A stretch of DNA of 64,000 nt from Mycobacterium kansasii ATCC 12478 (GCF_000157895.3 NC_022663.1:62001-126000), one strand, 5' to 3'. Positions 1 to 9,332 are shown, numbered from the stretch's first letter. Numbers and translations: made by a program. Notes: a model not told the origin generated them from the letters alone.

Positions 1-742
1 GGCCGAGCCGCGGGCTGTGGTGCGCGATAGACTCCAGTCATGCGCCTGCCGGGTGGCGTGACATTCAGCTGCCGACGGACTAGCAACCTATTTCTTGCCA
101 GAGGATCAAATCTAGGGGGTCACGGAACGGCGTTTACCCTAAGAACGCCTCGCAATAATCCAATTATTTGCGGTCTTTGATTTTCGGACCGATACGATTG
201 GGCAGAAATCTTAATATAATGATCCGGGTGGCACGTGGCTTCTCTTCGGTAATGGCCGCAAATCGTATTGACCGACACACGTACAATATCGCCGGATTTC
301 GTCTGTTCGGGGTTTGGCCTGTGCCGCGCGCAGGGTGATTTAACCGCTTAATTCGTTTTTCTCCGGGCGAATATCCAGGGGCACTTACTAGGTGATCTGG
401 ACGGCTGAACTGATAGCTAAGCTGAGAGTTTTCCAGCGATCAACGAGGCGGTGACGGTTACTTTTAACGTCGTGATTACACGCTGGGAACGTAATGCAAA
501 TAATTATTGTGCAGTATGACGGTGATGGCCGGATAGGGGGGAGCCACAATCGCGCGGGTGGCGCACCTTGAGTAGCAGAAGATTCACACCGGGAGAGCCC
601 AGATCGGCGTCAATCGGGTGGAATCAAACATGCAGTGGTCGACGGGGATGAATAATGAGTTCGGTAAGAGCTGACCTAACTTGCGCACGGAACTACACGC
701 CCGTGATTACTATGGCGGGCAGCGAAGAACCGGAGGCAGCAA
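1..742. other. Long gene-free upstream region
   Basis: No open frame with mycobacterial codon usage is visible in this 742-base stretch, and its base composition is clearly less GC-rich than the genes that follow (for example the AT-rich run around 495-510). It holds the promoter and 5' leader of the PPE cluster. In M. tuberculosis a PE gene (PE20) precedes PPE31, but no PE-type N-terminus can be read here on either strand. I looked for a magnesium M-box riboswitch and did not find its conserved blocks. Confidence 0.6.
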
Positions 743-2038
743 ATGATAGATTTTGGGGCGCTTCCGCCGGAGATCAACTCGGGGCGGATGTACGTCGGGC
801 CGGGCGCCGGTCCGATGTTGGCCGCGGCCGCGGCCTGGCAGGAGTTGGCCGCCGAGTTGCAGTCCATGGCCGCCTCGTATCGGTCGATTGTCGAGAGTCT
901 GACCGTAGGATCGTGGACAGGCCCGTCGTCGATCGCGATGGCAGCCGCGGTCGCGCCGTACCTGGCGTGGATCAACTCGACGGGGGCTCAAGCAGAGCAA
1001 GCCGCCGCCCAGGCGGCCGCGGCCGCAGCCGCCTATGAGACGGCGTTTGCGGCGACGGTGCCACCGCCGGTGATCGCGGCCAACCGAGCGCTGCTGATGG
1101 CGTTGATCGCCACCAACATTTTCGGGCAGAACACTCCGGCGATTGCGGCCACCGAGGCCGAATACCTGGAAATGTGGGCCCAAGACGCCGCCGCGATGTA
1201 TGCCTATGCCGGCTCCTCCGCCACGGCCGCTCAGCTGACGCCGTTTACCGAGCCGCCAGCGACCACAAACCCGTCGGCAGCGGCGGCCCAATCCGCCGCG
1301 GTGGCACCAGCAGCCGGCACCGCGGCGGCCTCGGACATCACGACACAGCTGTCCCAGTTGATCGCCTCGGTGCCAAACGCGCTGCAAAGCCTGGCCTCGA
1401 CCACATCGTTGCCGACGGCCGCGCCGTCGTTGCCGGGATCCATATTCCCACTGCCGGCGTTGCCGCCATGGCTGGCAACCGATATCGATAACTGGAACAT
1501 CATCATGGCGGCGCTGAACGGGCCATATTCGCTGCAGGGCCTGGCTGCCATACCGGGTGGCCCGTTCCTGTCCTTCGGACAGGTCTACGCCTATGCCCAG
1601 AACGCCCAGGGTTTGCAGGCCTTTTTTGCCCCTTCCAAGCCCATCACCGGGGCCCTGGCCCCGATCGCTGATTCGCTGGGCGCAAACCTGACGTCCAGCA
1701 GCGCAGGTAGTGGTGGTGGACCGGTCACCGGGGCGATGGGGCGGGCGGCCCTGGTGGGCAGCATGGCGGTGCCACAGGGTTGGACGCAAGCCGCCCCAGC
1801 GATGCGACTGGTCTCCTCGCTGCTGCCCACCAACTTGGCCGCCGCCCCGGCCGCAGCGTTTTCCGGTGAGGCCGGGGTATTCGGCCAGATGGCCCTGTCG
1901 AGCCTGGCCGGCCGCGCCCTTGCTGCTACCACGTTCGGCTCCGCAGGCAGTGGTACGGCAAGTTCATTGGGCGGCGTTGTCGCCGGGGCAGACCCCGCCG
2001 CCGCCACCATCATCGTGATCCCGGCGCTCGATGAATGA
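743..2038 (+). CDS. PPE31: PPE-family protein, SVP subgroup (PPE31-like)
   Basis: This 431-residue protein begins MIDFGALPPEINS and has the roughly 180-residue alpha-helical PPE domain. The SVP-subgroup signature is present as GSMAVPQGW at residues 339-347. The ATG at 743 follows a GGAGGC ribosome site. The 5' position in a PPE-PPE-DUF732-mgtC series matches PPE31 of M. tuberculosis. There, PE20/PPE31 has been linked to magnesium passage across the outer membrane and the cluster responds to low magnesium (known for the family). No PE partner gene is present in the window, so a partner would have to come from elsewhere. The symbol rests on synteny; PPE32 or PPE33 are alternatives because the paralogues are close. 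Confidence 0.85.
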   Translation: MIDFGALPPEINSGRMYVGPGAGPMLAAAAAWQELAAELQSMAASYRSIVESLTVGSWTGPSSIAMAAAVAPYLAWINSTGAQAEQAAAQAAAAAAAYETAFAATVPPPVIAANRALLMALIATNIFGQNTPAIAATEAEYLEMWAQDAAAMYAYAGSSATAAQLTPFTEPPATTNPSAAAAQSAAVAPAAGTAAASDITTQLSQLIASVPNALQSLASTTSLPTAAPSLPGSIFPLPALPPWLATDIDNWNIIMAALNGPYSLQGLAAIPGGPFLSFGQVYAYAQNAQGLQAFFAPSKPITGALAPIADSLGANLTSSSAGSGGGPVTGAMGRAALVGSMAVPQGWTQAAPAMRLVSSLLPTNLAAAPAAAFSGEAGVFGQMALSSLAGRALAATTFGSAGSGTASSLGGVVAGADPAAATIIVIPALDE

Positions 2039-2125
2039 CGGCGGTGACGGTGATGATCGGCGTTACGACGGGCCATAGCTCAGCTAGGGCCATTCAAAGC
2101 ACCCGGCCAGGTAAGGGGTAGAGAC

Positions 2126-3541
2126 GTGTTCTACGCAGCACTTCCACCGGAAATCAATTCGGGCCGCATGTACACCGGTCCCGGGTCGGGCCCGATGCGT
2201 GCCGCCGCGGCGGCCTGGGACGCGCTGGCCGCCGAATTACAATCCACCGCTGCCGCGTGCTCGTCGGTCATCGACAGCCTGACCAGCGGGCCGTGGGCCG
2301 GTCCGTCGGCGCTGGCCATGGCCGCCGCGGCCGCGCCGTACGTGACCTGGCTGCAAGGCACCGCCGCGCAGGCCGCGCACGCGGCCGCCCAGGCCGCCGC
2401 GGCGGCCGGCGCCTATGAGACGGCGTTCGCCGCACATGTGCCGCCGGTGGAGATCGCGGCCAACCGTAGCCAACTGGCGACGCTGGTGGCGACCAACATC
2501 TTCGGCCAAAACACCCCGGCGATCGCTGCCACCGAGGCGCAATACGGCCAGATGTGGGTTCAAGACGCCGTCGCGATGGACAGCTACGCCGGCTCCTCGG
2601 CGGCTGCCGGCCAGCTGACACCGTTCACCGAGCCGCCGCAAGTTGTCAACGCGGCAGGACTGGCCGGCCAAGCCGCTGCGGCGGGCCAAGCCGCCGGAAC
2701 CTCGGCCGGCACTGCCGCGCAGTCGATTTTGGCCTCGGCCGATCCGATTTCGTGGTTGTTGCAACTGGGTGCCGACCTTGCCACCGCCTACACGAAGGCC
2801 ATGAACGACTTGGTGAACGGCATCTTCGGACCAACCGCAGCGGCAGATTATATCCGGCTGTTTCTCGCCGTCAGGGGTCCGCTGGGTTTCACCACCGGAT
2901 TCAACGACATCGGTTTGCTGGTGAACTTCCCCGTATCGCAGTTCCTCAAGTTCGGCCCGCACGCGGCTGCCGGTGGGCTCGGCGAGTTCCCGAAAGAGGG
3001 ACTGGGCGCCGGGCTTGGGCTGGCGCCCCACTGGGGCCGAGGCTGGCTGACCAGCGCAACATCGGGTGACGTGACCGCGCATTGGGGGCGCGGCACCCTC
3101 GTCGGGTCCTTGAGCGTTCCACCCAGCTGGGCGACAGCCACGCCCGCCATCAGGACCGTGGCCGCCGCATTATCGGCCGCCGGGCCGGAGGCCGTGCCGG
3201 CTGCTGCCCTCGGCGAGGGAGGCCTACTCAGCTCGACGGCGCTAGCGGGTATGCTCGGAAGCGCCCTCGGCGCCGGTGCTCCCAGCGCCGTCAGCGGTAC
3301 CGGCGTCCGCGGCCGTATCACCCCGTTCAAAGACCTCAAGGACGCCACCTCGCCGGACAAACTCAAGCGTCTGGTCGCACAGATATCGGAAAAGCCCGAA
3401 AGCGTCCAGCATCACAGCGTCGACCCCGAAGGCCTTGACAGCCTGCTCGAGCAACTGGCGAAGAAGCCGGGCATCCACGCCGTGCACCTGTCCAAAGGCG
3501 ACAAACCCAAAGTGGTTCCCTCGGATTCACAGTTGGGCTGA
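2126..3541 (+). CDS. PPE33: PPE-family protein with charged C-terminal extension (PPE33-like)
   Basis: This 471-residue PPE protein starts at a GTG (2126) and reads MFYAALPPEINSGRMY. It is clearly a paralogue of the preceding gene. The SVP motif GSLSVPPSW lies at residues 327-335. Unlike its neighbour, it continues past the usual Ala/Gly-rich tail into about 77 charged, Lys-rich residues (from about 395 to 471, including DKLKRLVAQISEKPE). That tail looks like a separate small folded or coiled segment. The gap to the upstream PPE gene is 87 bases, so co-transcription is likely. The length is near that of M. tuberculosis PPE33, and the name rests on order and size only. Its role is inferred to be an outer-membrane or secreted PPE channel subunit exported by ESX-5. 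Confidence 0.83.
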   Translation: MFYAALPPEINSGRMYTGPGSGPMRAAAAAWDALAAELQSTAAACSSVIDSLTSGPWAGPSALAMAAAAAPYVTWLQGTAAQAAHAAAQAAAAAGAYETAFAAHVPPVEIAANRSQLATLVATNIFGQNTPAIAATEAQYGQMWVQDAVAMDSYAGSSAAAGQLTPFTEPPQVVNAAGLAGQAAAAGQAAGTSAGTAAQSILASADPISWLLQLGADLATAYTKAMNDLVNGIFGPTAAADYIRLFLAVRGPLGFTTGFNDIGLLVNFPVSQFLKFGPHAAAGGLGEFPKEGLGAGLGLAPHWGRGWLTSATSGDVTAHWGRGTLVGSLSVPPSWATATPAIRTVAAALSAAGPEAVPAAALGEGGLLSSTALAGMLGSALGAGAPSAVSGTGVRGRITPFKDLKDATSPDKLKRLVAQISEKPESVQHHSVDPEGLDSLLEQLAKKPGIHAVHLSKGDKPKVVPSDSQLG

Positions 3542-3760
3542 CACATGGCTGGAGCTACGCATTTGATCAACCGTGATACCAACCGCTGCAACGGCATTGG
3601 CGAGTCTGAAGCGCGCCGCGGTTGCGGCTCGGAGGCTCGACAGCCGTGTTGGCAGGGCCGCGTAGGGGCGGAGTCAAAAACGTTACCGGACAAGGCAGTT
3701 CGGGAGTCGAATTCAGGACCGGGCACCCGCAAGACTGCCGGAGACGGAGGAATGGAAATC

Positions 3761-4084
3761 ATGAAGAAGCTGCTAGCTCTCCTGGCCCTGGTGGCCATGG
3801 TCGGCCTCGCGGCGCCTGCCCATGCCGATCCGCAGGGACCCAGCGGCGGCGACGACGCGGGCTTCCTGGCCGCGCTGCAACAAGCCGGCATCACCTATCC
3901 CAGTCCGGCGGCAGCCATCGGATCCGCCCAGGCGGTCTGCGGGTGCCTGGACAACGGCGAAGCGGGACTGGAAGTGGTCCACGAAGTGAAGGTCCGCAAT
4001 CCCGGTTTCAATATGGAAGCCGCATCGCAGTTCGCGGTGATTTCCGCGAAATACTACTGCCCGCACCACCTGGGCCACGTCTGA
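3761..4084 (+). CDS. Small secreted DUF732 protein (Rv1810-like)
   Basis: A short exported protein of 107 residues begins MKKLLALLALVAMVGLAAPAHA, a textbook Sec signal peptide with an AHA cleavage site. The mature part is a DUF732 domain with four cysteines (VCGC, YYC region) and ends HHLGHV. I chose ATG 3761 because GGAGG (3746-3750) is 10 bases upstream; ATG 3752, three codons earlier, is only one base from that site. Rv1810 of M. tuberculosis has the same domain and place between PPE33 and mgtC. The function of the family is not known. Co-expression with mgtC points to a role in magnesium limitation or survival in the host, which is inference. Confidence 0.85.
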   Translation: MKKLLALLALVAMVGLAAPAHADPQGPSGGDDAGFLAALQQAGITYPSPAAAIGSAQAVCGCLDNGEAGLEVVHEVKVRNPGFNMEAASQFAVISAKYYCPHHLGHV

Positions 4085-4326
4085 TACGGGGGTGGGCGAG
4101 GAACCGGTGGGGCCGGCCCGCCACGGGCCATGCCATCCCGGCCAACTCGACGTGACCTGGTCCTTACGCGGGCTTCCCCCGGGCTCAAATCGCTTGAGGT
4201 CCAGCATATTTCGCGTGTTAGTCAGCGTCACAATGCAACCGGTTCGCCGGCTCGCCACCCGTCGTTAACCGCCATATGCTTAGCTGCCGTCGCCCTTAGC
4301 ACTGGGACAGAAGGGAACGCAGTGCC

Positions 4327-5055
4327 GTGCAGAACCTCAGCATCGCCGAATTCACGCTCCGGCTCGCCGTCGGCGTCGGCTGTGGGGCCCTGATCGGCCT
4401 CGAGCGGCAGTGGCGGGCGCGCATGGCGGGGCTGCGTACCAATGCTCTGGTGGCCACCGGAGCGACCCTTTTCGTGTTGTATGCGGCCGCCACCGAGGAC
4501 AGCAGTCCGACCCGGGTCGCGTCGTATGTGGTGTCGGGCATCGGGTTTCTGGGTGGTGGGGTAATTCTGCGGGAGGGGTTCAACGTACGCGGCCTCAACA
4601 CCGCTGCCACCCTGTGGTGCTCGGCTGCAGTCGGTGTGCTCGCCGCGTCCGGACACCTGGTGTTCGCGCTGATCGCCACCGCCACCGTCGTCACCATCCA
4701 TCTTTTCGGCCGCCCGCTGGGGCGGCTGATCGACCACGACAACACCGTCGAAGAAGACGAAGGCCTACGGCCCTACCAGCTGCAGGTGCTCTGCCGCCCC
4801 AAGTCCGCGAAATATGTGCGCGCTCAGATCGTGCAACACACGGCTCGAAACGACATCACGCTGCGCGGCATCCACACCGGCACAGCCACCGACGACAACA
4901 TCACATTGACCGCCCACCTGCTGATGGACGGCCACACACCGGCCAAGCTGGAGCGGTTGGTGGCCGAACTGTCCTTGCAACCGGGCATATTCGCAGTGCA
5001 CTGGTATGCCGGTGAACAAACCAATCCCATGTTGCCGATGTCGCCGTCGGACTGA
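4327..5055 (+). CDS. mgtC: MgtC-family membrane protein
   Basis: This 242-residue protein has an N-terminal multi-pass MgtC/SapB membrane domain (to about residue 140). It carries the family hallmarks GLERQWRARMAGLRTNALVATGA and SGIGFLGGGVILREG, followed by a soluble ACT-like C-terminal domain. MgtC proteins are virulence factors that support growth in low magnesium and inside macrophages, probably by tuning membrane ATPase or potential rather than transporting magnesium. The start is GTG 4327 behind AGAAGGGAA. It closes the PPE-PPE-DUF732-mgtC series, although the 242-base gap from the DUF732 gene leaves room for its own promoter. M. tuberculosis MgtC (Rv1811) is nearly the same length. Confidence 0.93.
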   Translation: MQNLSIAEFTLRLAVGVGCGALIGLERQWRARMAGLRTNALVATGATLFVLYAAATEDSSPTRVASYVVSGIGFLGGGVILREGFNVRGLNTAATLWCSAAVGVLAASGHLVFALIATATVVTIHLFGRPLGRLIDHDNTVEEDEGLRPYQLQVLCRPKSAKYVRAQIVQHTARNDITLRGIHTGTATDDNITLTAHLLMDGHTPAKLERLVAELSLQPGIFAVHWYAGEQTNPMLPMSPSD

Positions 5056-5078
5056 TTTGACGTCCACGCGGGGACCGC

Positions 5079-6344
5079 TCAGGGCCGGGCCTGCAGTTCT
5101 GGCGCGGCGGCGGCCAGCAGGTCGGCGCGGTTGCGGGTCAGCGGCGGGTAGATGCGCCGCGTGTTGATCATCTGTTTGGTCGCCTTGGCCTCGGCGCCAC
5201 GCGACACCACTTCGCGATCCCACCCTTCGGTGTACACGGCGCCCGCTGGCCCCAAGTCGAGAACCGTTACATACCAAGGGATTCGAAATGCCAACAGCGG
5301 CTCGCCGAACAGGTCGCTGATCACGTTGTAGCCGGCGTAGCGGCCCATCGGCCGTCCGTGCTGACACGACATCACCGATACGTGCTCGTCATCCACCTCG
5401 GCAAGGGCTACATCACCGGCGGCAAAGACGGCCGGTACGCCCACCACCCGCAGGTAGTCGTCGACCTCGACGCGACCCAGTCGATCGCGGGTCACCGGTA
5501 GTTGCCCGGTAAGCGAATTGGCCCGCATGCCGGCGCACCACACGACGGTGGCCGCTGCCAGGTGCTCACCCGACGAGAGCGATACGCCGGAGGCACTGAT
5601 CTTCGCCACGCTGACCGCGGTCCTGGTCTCGACGCCATTATCTGCCAGGGCTTGCTCGATCACCGGCCGCGCTGAGCTGCCCATATCGGAGCCGACGAAC
5701 GGGTTATGGTCAACCAGCACCACCTGGGGGGTCACCGACCTTCCGACGAATAACGCCCTCAGCCGGCTCGGCATCTCACAGGCTGTCTCGATACCGGTCA
5801 GTCCCGCGCCGACTACCACCACGGTCGCCGCCGCGGCCGTCACAGGGCCATCGGCGAGCTTGTTGAGGTGGTGCTGCAGCCGGATTGCGCCGTCGTAGGT
5901 ATCGACATCGAATCCGAACTCGCGCAGACCCGGTACGTCGGGCTTGACCAGCCGACTGCCCGCCGCGAGCACCAATCGGTCGTAGCGGTATGTCTGGCCA
6001 CTCGAGGAGGTGACCTTGCGTGCGCCGGCGTCGATTCCGGTCACGTTCGCGGTGACATGCGCAACGCCGGCCGGATCAAGCACGTCGGCGAGTGGGATAC
6101 GGCAGGCGCTCAGGTCAGCTTCGTAATTGCGCACCCTGATGTCGTGGAACGGTTTGTCGCTTAACACCGTGATGTCCACCGTCCCGGGCGCGACGGCGAG
6201 CTGGTCGAGTCGTCGGGCAGCGCCCAATGCCGCCCACAGTCCCGCGAACCCAGAGCCGATCACCAATACGCGGGTCAACCGGTCAGCGCCTGGGGCGTCC
6301 GGGCTGACAGCGCGATGGCTTAGCGGCCGGTCGAAAGCATCCAC
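5079..6344 (-). CDS. NDH-like FAD-dependent oxidoreductase (Rv1812c-like)
   Basis: This 421-residue flavoprotein is of the NADH dehydrogenase II / pyridine-nucleotide-disulfide family. An N-terminal FAD-binding GSGFAGLWAA motif follows residue 25, a second NAD(P)H-binding VVVVGAGLTGIETA is central, and a late AAGDVA motif contacts FAD. It has no CxxC redox pair, as expected for NDH-2-type enzymes. The GTG start at 6344 has an excellent GGAGG eight bases upstream; a TTG at 6278 would give a 399-residue protein like the M. tuberculosis homologue, so start choice is open. It converges on mgtC with only 23 bases between them. The electron acceptor is unknown. Confidence 0.88.
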   Translation of the reverse strand: MDAFDRPLSHRAVSPDAPGADRLTRVLVIGSGFAGLWAALGAARRLDQLAVAPGTVDITVLSDKPFHDIRVRNYEADLSACRIPLADVLDPAGVAHVTANVTGIDAGARKVTSSSGQTYRYDRLVLAAGSRLVKPDVPGLREFGFDVDTYDGAIRLQHHLNKLADGPVTAAAATVVVVGAGLTGIETACEMPSRLRALFVGRSVTPQVVLVDHNPFVGSDMGSSARPVIEQALADNGVETRTAVSVAKISASGVSLSSGEHLAAATVVWCAGMRANSLTGQLPVTRDRLGRVEVDDYLRVVGVPAVFAAGDVALAEVDDEHVSVMSCQHGRPMGRYAGYNVISDLFGEPLLAFRIPWYVTVLDLGPAGAVYTEGWDREVVSRGAEAKATKQMINTRRIYPPLTRNRADLLAAAAPELQARP

Positions 6345-6470
6345 CCGGGTAACCTCCGTCGATCAGGATCGAGCGCTTGACCGTTTCGGCCGTTCTCGCT
6401 GCGGGTATTCGGCCAGTTGATGCGCGCACAGCCCACAGCGCGAATCCCACCACACCGGAGGTCCTGTCGC

Positions 6471-7037
6471 ATGGCCGGAATGCTTGTCGAGACACCACAG
6501 GAAGTGGTCAAGTTTCTCAAAGCTCAGCACGATCTGATCAACGACATGTTCGACGACGTGCTGCACGCGTCGGACCACAAAGCGCGAGAGACCGCCTTTC
6601 ACGACTTGCGCCAGCTCTTGGCCGTGCACGAGACCGCTGAGGAGATGATCATTCATCCCCGCGTCCGTCGCGAGATAGTTGCCGGTGACGAGATCGCGGA
6701 TGCGCGGCTACGAGAAGAGCACGATGCCAAGAAGCTGCTGTCGAGCCTTGAAAAGCTGGACATCGCCTCGCAGGAGTTCATCGACGCGCTCACCAAGCTG
6801 CGGCAGGCGGTGGTCGAACATGCCGAACGTGAGGAGAACGAAGAGTTCACCACTTTGCAGCGGGAACTCGACGCCGACGAGCGACAGCGCATGACAAAGG
6901 CGGTGCAAGTGGCCGAGGCCCTCGCACCGACGAGGCCACACCCCGGTGTGGAGTCGGCGAAGCTGAATTTTGCCGTTGGACCATTCGCGTCGCTGCTCGA
7001 CCGCGCCCGTGATGCGATCTCGAAGGCGATCGGCTAG
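6471..7037 (+). CDS. Hemerythrin HHE-domain protein
   Basis: This 188-residue all-helical protein contains a hemerythrin HHE cation-binding domain. Candidate di-iron ligands are H20, H53 with E57/E58, H84, and H117 with E121 (HAERE). The ATG at 6471 sits behind GGAGGT with an eight-base spacer; the longer frame upstream lacks a ribosome site. Mycobacterial hemerythrin-like proteins are implicated in oxygen, NO or peroxide handling. In M. tuberculosis the corresponding slot next to Rv1812c holds the unrelated DosR gene Rv1813c, so this is a local replacement or insertion. The exact ligand and reaction cannot be told from sequence. Confidence 0.87.
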   Translation: MAGMLVETPQEVVKFLKAQHDLINDMFDDVLHASDHKARETAFHDLRQLLAVHETAEEMIIHPRVRREIVAGDEIADARLREEHDAKKLLSSLEKLDIASQEFIDALTKLRQAVVEHAEREENEEFTTLQRELDADERQRMTKAVQVAEALAPTRPHPGVESAKLNFAVGPFASLLDRARDAISKAIG

Positions 7038-7114
7038 CTCGAGCCGAAACCATTCCTGCCCGCGGGCCCAGCGACCCTTGGGCCACCGACCGGATTATCA
7101 GTAGTCTGTCTAAC

Positions 7115-8062
7115 GTGAGTGCTTTGACGGGCTTCTGGTCCGTGCTGCCCGCGGAGTTGCGGGACCCGGCGTTGTTCGCCATTCCATTTTTCCTCTTTCT
7201 TTTGGCCCTCGAATGGACAGCCGCCCGCAAACTGGAACGAATCGAGGCGGCTGCGACCGGAAGGCCCAGGCCCGCCGCCGGCGCCTACCTCACCCGTGAT
7301 TCCGTGGCAAGCATCTCGATGGGCCTGGTTTCGATTGCCACCACCGCAGCGTGGAAGGGCCTGGCGTTGCTGGGCTACGCGGCAATCTATGCCTACGTTG
7401 CCCCGTGGCACCTTTCGGCGGGCCAGTGGTACACCTGGGTGATTGCCATCGCCGGCGTTGACTTGCTCTATTACACTTATCACCGGATCGCGCACCGAGT
7501 CCGGTTGATCTGGGCTACCCACCAAGCCCACCACTCCAGCGAATACTTTAACTTTGCCACCGCGCTCCGCCAGAAGTGGAACAATAGCGGCGAGATCCTC
7601 ATGTGGGTGCCGTTGCCGCTCTTAGGTGTACCGCCCTGGATGGTGTTCTTCGCCTTCTCGGTGAGCTTGATCTACCAGTTCTGGGTACACACCGAACGGA
7701 TCAACAAGCTGCCGCGGTGGTTCGAGTTCATTTTCAACACGCCGTCGCACCACCGGGTGCACCATGGGATGGACCAGATCTACCTGGACAAGAACTACGG
7801 GGGGATCCTGATCATCTGGGATCGGTTGTTCGGTAGTTTCCAGGCCGAGGTTTTCCGCCCCCATTACGGCCTGACCAAGCAGGTAAACACGTTCAATATC
7901 TGGAAACTGCAGACTTACGAATACCTGGCGATTGCGCGCGACTGCCGATCAGCGACGCGGCTGCGTGATCGGCTCGGCTACGTCTTCGGGCCTCCGGGCT
8001 GGCAGCCGCGCGTGGCTGCCACCGCAGCCGACGGCGCCGTGGCTGTCGCCTCGTCGCGGTAG
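7115..8062 (+). CDS. erg3: Membrane fatty-acid-hydroxylase / C5-sterol-desaturase family enzyme
   Basis: This 315-residue integral membrane protein carries the three histidine boxes of the fatty acid hydroxylase superfamily. They are HRIAH (123-127), HQAHH (136-140) and HHRVHH (212-217), with a further His near 192. These bind two irons for oxygen-dependent hydroxylation or desaturation of a lipid. Four or more hydrophobic spans surround the boxes. The start is GTG 7115, 77 bases after the hemerythrin gene. It corresponds to Rv1814, annotated erg3 in M. tuberculosis by similarity to sterol C5-desaturase. True sterol synthesis is not expected in mycobacteria, so the real substrate is likely another lipid. 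Confidence 0.88.
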   Translation: MSALTGFWSVLPAELRDPALFAIPFFLFLLALEWTAARKLERIEAAATGRPRPAAGAYLTRDSVASISMGLVSIATTAAWKGLALLGYAAIYAYVAPWHLSAGQWYTWVIAIAGVDLLYYTYHRIAHRVRLIWATHQAHHSSEYFNFATALRQKWNNSGEILMWVPLPLLGVPPWMVFFAFSVSLIYQFWVHTERINKLPRWFEFIFNTPSHHRVHHGMDQIYLDKNYGGILIIWDRLFGSFQAEVFRPHYGLTKQVNTFNIWKLQTYEYLAIARDCRSATRLRDRLGYVFGPPGWQPRVAATAADGAVAVASSR

Positions 8063-8176
8063 CGGCGCCTCGCCCGGCAAGGTAACGCGGGCGGCGGCGA
8101 TAACGAAAAATAATCCGTCGGGTCTGCCGTAATTTCAGATTCCGGTCGGCATGCCGGCCCTGAAAGGATGGAGTCC

Positions 8177-8845
8177 ATGGTGCGCCGCCTGGCACTGCGC
8201 GCATTCGCGGTATCGGCTACTGTCGCGGCGCTCGCGTGTGAGCTGGCTCCGGCCGCCTATGCGGAGCCGCCGCTGGTGTTCCCGGGCATGGAAATCCACC
8301 AGGATATCCACATCTGCACTTTGGCGTATGTGGACGCGAAACTGCGCATGGCTTTCAGCGCAGGTCACTGCCGGGGCGAGGGAGCGGTCAGCGACCGTGA
8401 CAACAACGTCATCGGGCACCTGAGGGCGTTCCGTGACAACACCCCAAGCGGTTCGACTGTGGCCACCGACCAGTCGATCGACGACTATGAGGCGATTGCA
8501 CTGGTCGACGGCGTCAGGGTGAGCGACGTCCTGCCGGGCGGACGGCAGTTGACGTCGCGGCCCGGCGTGGTCGCCCAACCGGGCCAAGCGGTTTGCCATT
8601 TCGGCATCAGCACCGGGGAAACCTGCGGAACGGTTGACAGTGTCAACAACGGGTGGTTCACCATGACCGGCGGCGTCGCCAGCCAGAAGGGCGATTCTGG
8701 TGGACCGGTGTATTTGATCGGCAACGGGCCCGGACAGCTGATCGGAATCTTCAACAGCGTATGGGGGCAATATCCCGCCGCCGTCTCCTGGCAAGCGGCC
8801 TCTGATCAGCTCCGTCAGGATCTCGGCGTCCCCGCCGCCAGCTAG
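8177..8845 (+). CDS. Secreted trypsin-like serine protease (Rv1815-like)
   Basis: This 222-residue exported protein has a signal peptide ending at AYA (about residue 29) and a chymotrypsin-fold domain. Its likely triad is H64 in AGHC, D102 or D103 in SIDDYEAI, and S174 in KGDSGGP. Cysteines at about 47, 65, 140 and 150 can form the two disulfides. The ATG at 8177 was preferred over 8168 because AAAGG sits nine bases upstream, and because the M. tuberculosis homologue also begins MVR. The stop codon overlaps the stop of the opposite-strand gene within a shared GCTAGC. Its substrate is unknown. Confidence 0.86.
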   Translation: MVRRLALRAFAVSATVAALACELAPAAYAEPPLVFPGMEIHQDIHICTLAYVDAKLRMAFSAGHCRGEGAVSDRDNNVIGHLRAFRDNTPSGSTVATDQSIDDYEAIALVDGVRVSDVLPGGRQLTSRPGVVAQPGQAVCHFGISTGETCGTVDSVNNGWFTMTGGVASQKGDSGGPVYLIGNGPGQLIGIFNSVWGQYPAAVSWQAASDQLRQDLGVPAAS

Positions 8846-9294
8846 CACTCGGCCTTGCCCAGAGCGAACACCGGGATCGTCGGTGCCGCGGCGCGCAACT
8901 CGTCATCGCCGGATTGTGGAGTCAAACCTCCGACATAGCCTTTGACCTGCCAATACCACTTGGCCAGATAGCGGCTCAGGACTTTCGGTTTGGCATCGTC
9001 GGCCAGCTCGCTGATCACCGAGGGTCGTTCGCCGCGCCAACGCGGACCCAGCTCGACGACACCTGCCGCTCTGACATTGCGAGCCCATTGCGTGTCACCG
9101 CGAGGTGACACCACGTAGTCCACGCCGTCGACAGTAAGCAGGTTGACCACCACGGGGCGTGGTTTGCCTGTCTTGCGGCCACGGACGCGCAGCAGCCGGG
9201 CGCCGGCGATGCTGATCCCGAGTTCCGCCAGCAAACGGACAGCGGTGTTCGCGGCACGGGCGGTCCGGGTGGGCGTTTGGTAGCGAGTGGTCAT
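8842..9294 (-). CDS. F420-dependent nitroreductase-family (DUF385/DDN-like) protein
   Basis: This small 150-residue protein belongs to the deazaflavin-dependent reductase group. The split-barrel core is recognisable from GRKTGKPRPVVVNLL and VVSPRGDTQWARNVRAAG, the F420-contacting region in Ddn-type proteins. ATG 9294 has AAAGGAG seven bases upstream; the 170-residue longer frame has no such site. It is divergent from a TetR gene with 127 bases between them, and a perfect inverted repeat lies in that gap, so repression by the TetR protein is likely. M. tuberculosis lacks this gene between Rv1815 and Rv1816. The substrate could be a quinone or another reducible compound; this is inferred from the family. 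Confidence 0.84.
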   Translation of the reverse strand: MTTRYQTPTRTARAANTAVRLLAELGISIAGARLLRVRGRKTGKPRPVVVNLLTVDGVDYVVSPRGDTQWARNVRAAGVVELGPRWRGERPSVISELADDAKPKVLSRYLAKWYWQVKGYVGGLTPQSGDDELRAAAPTIPVFALGKAEC

Positions 9295-9332
9295 GGCGCT
9301 CCTTTCGAGCCTCTTGAGCCTTCTGAAACCTT

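Noticed and set aside
1..742. Magnesium M-box riboswitch before the PPE-mgtC cluster
   Set aside because: A magnesium riboswitch is known before the M. tuberculosis cluster. However, the conserved M-box blocks (TAGGTGAGGCTCC-like start, GACGCCAATGGGTCA-like middle, AAGGCCACC-like end) are not readable here. The segment near 388 (TTACTAGGTGATC) is only a weak resemblance.
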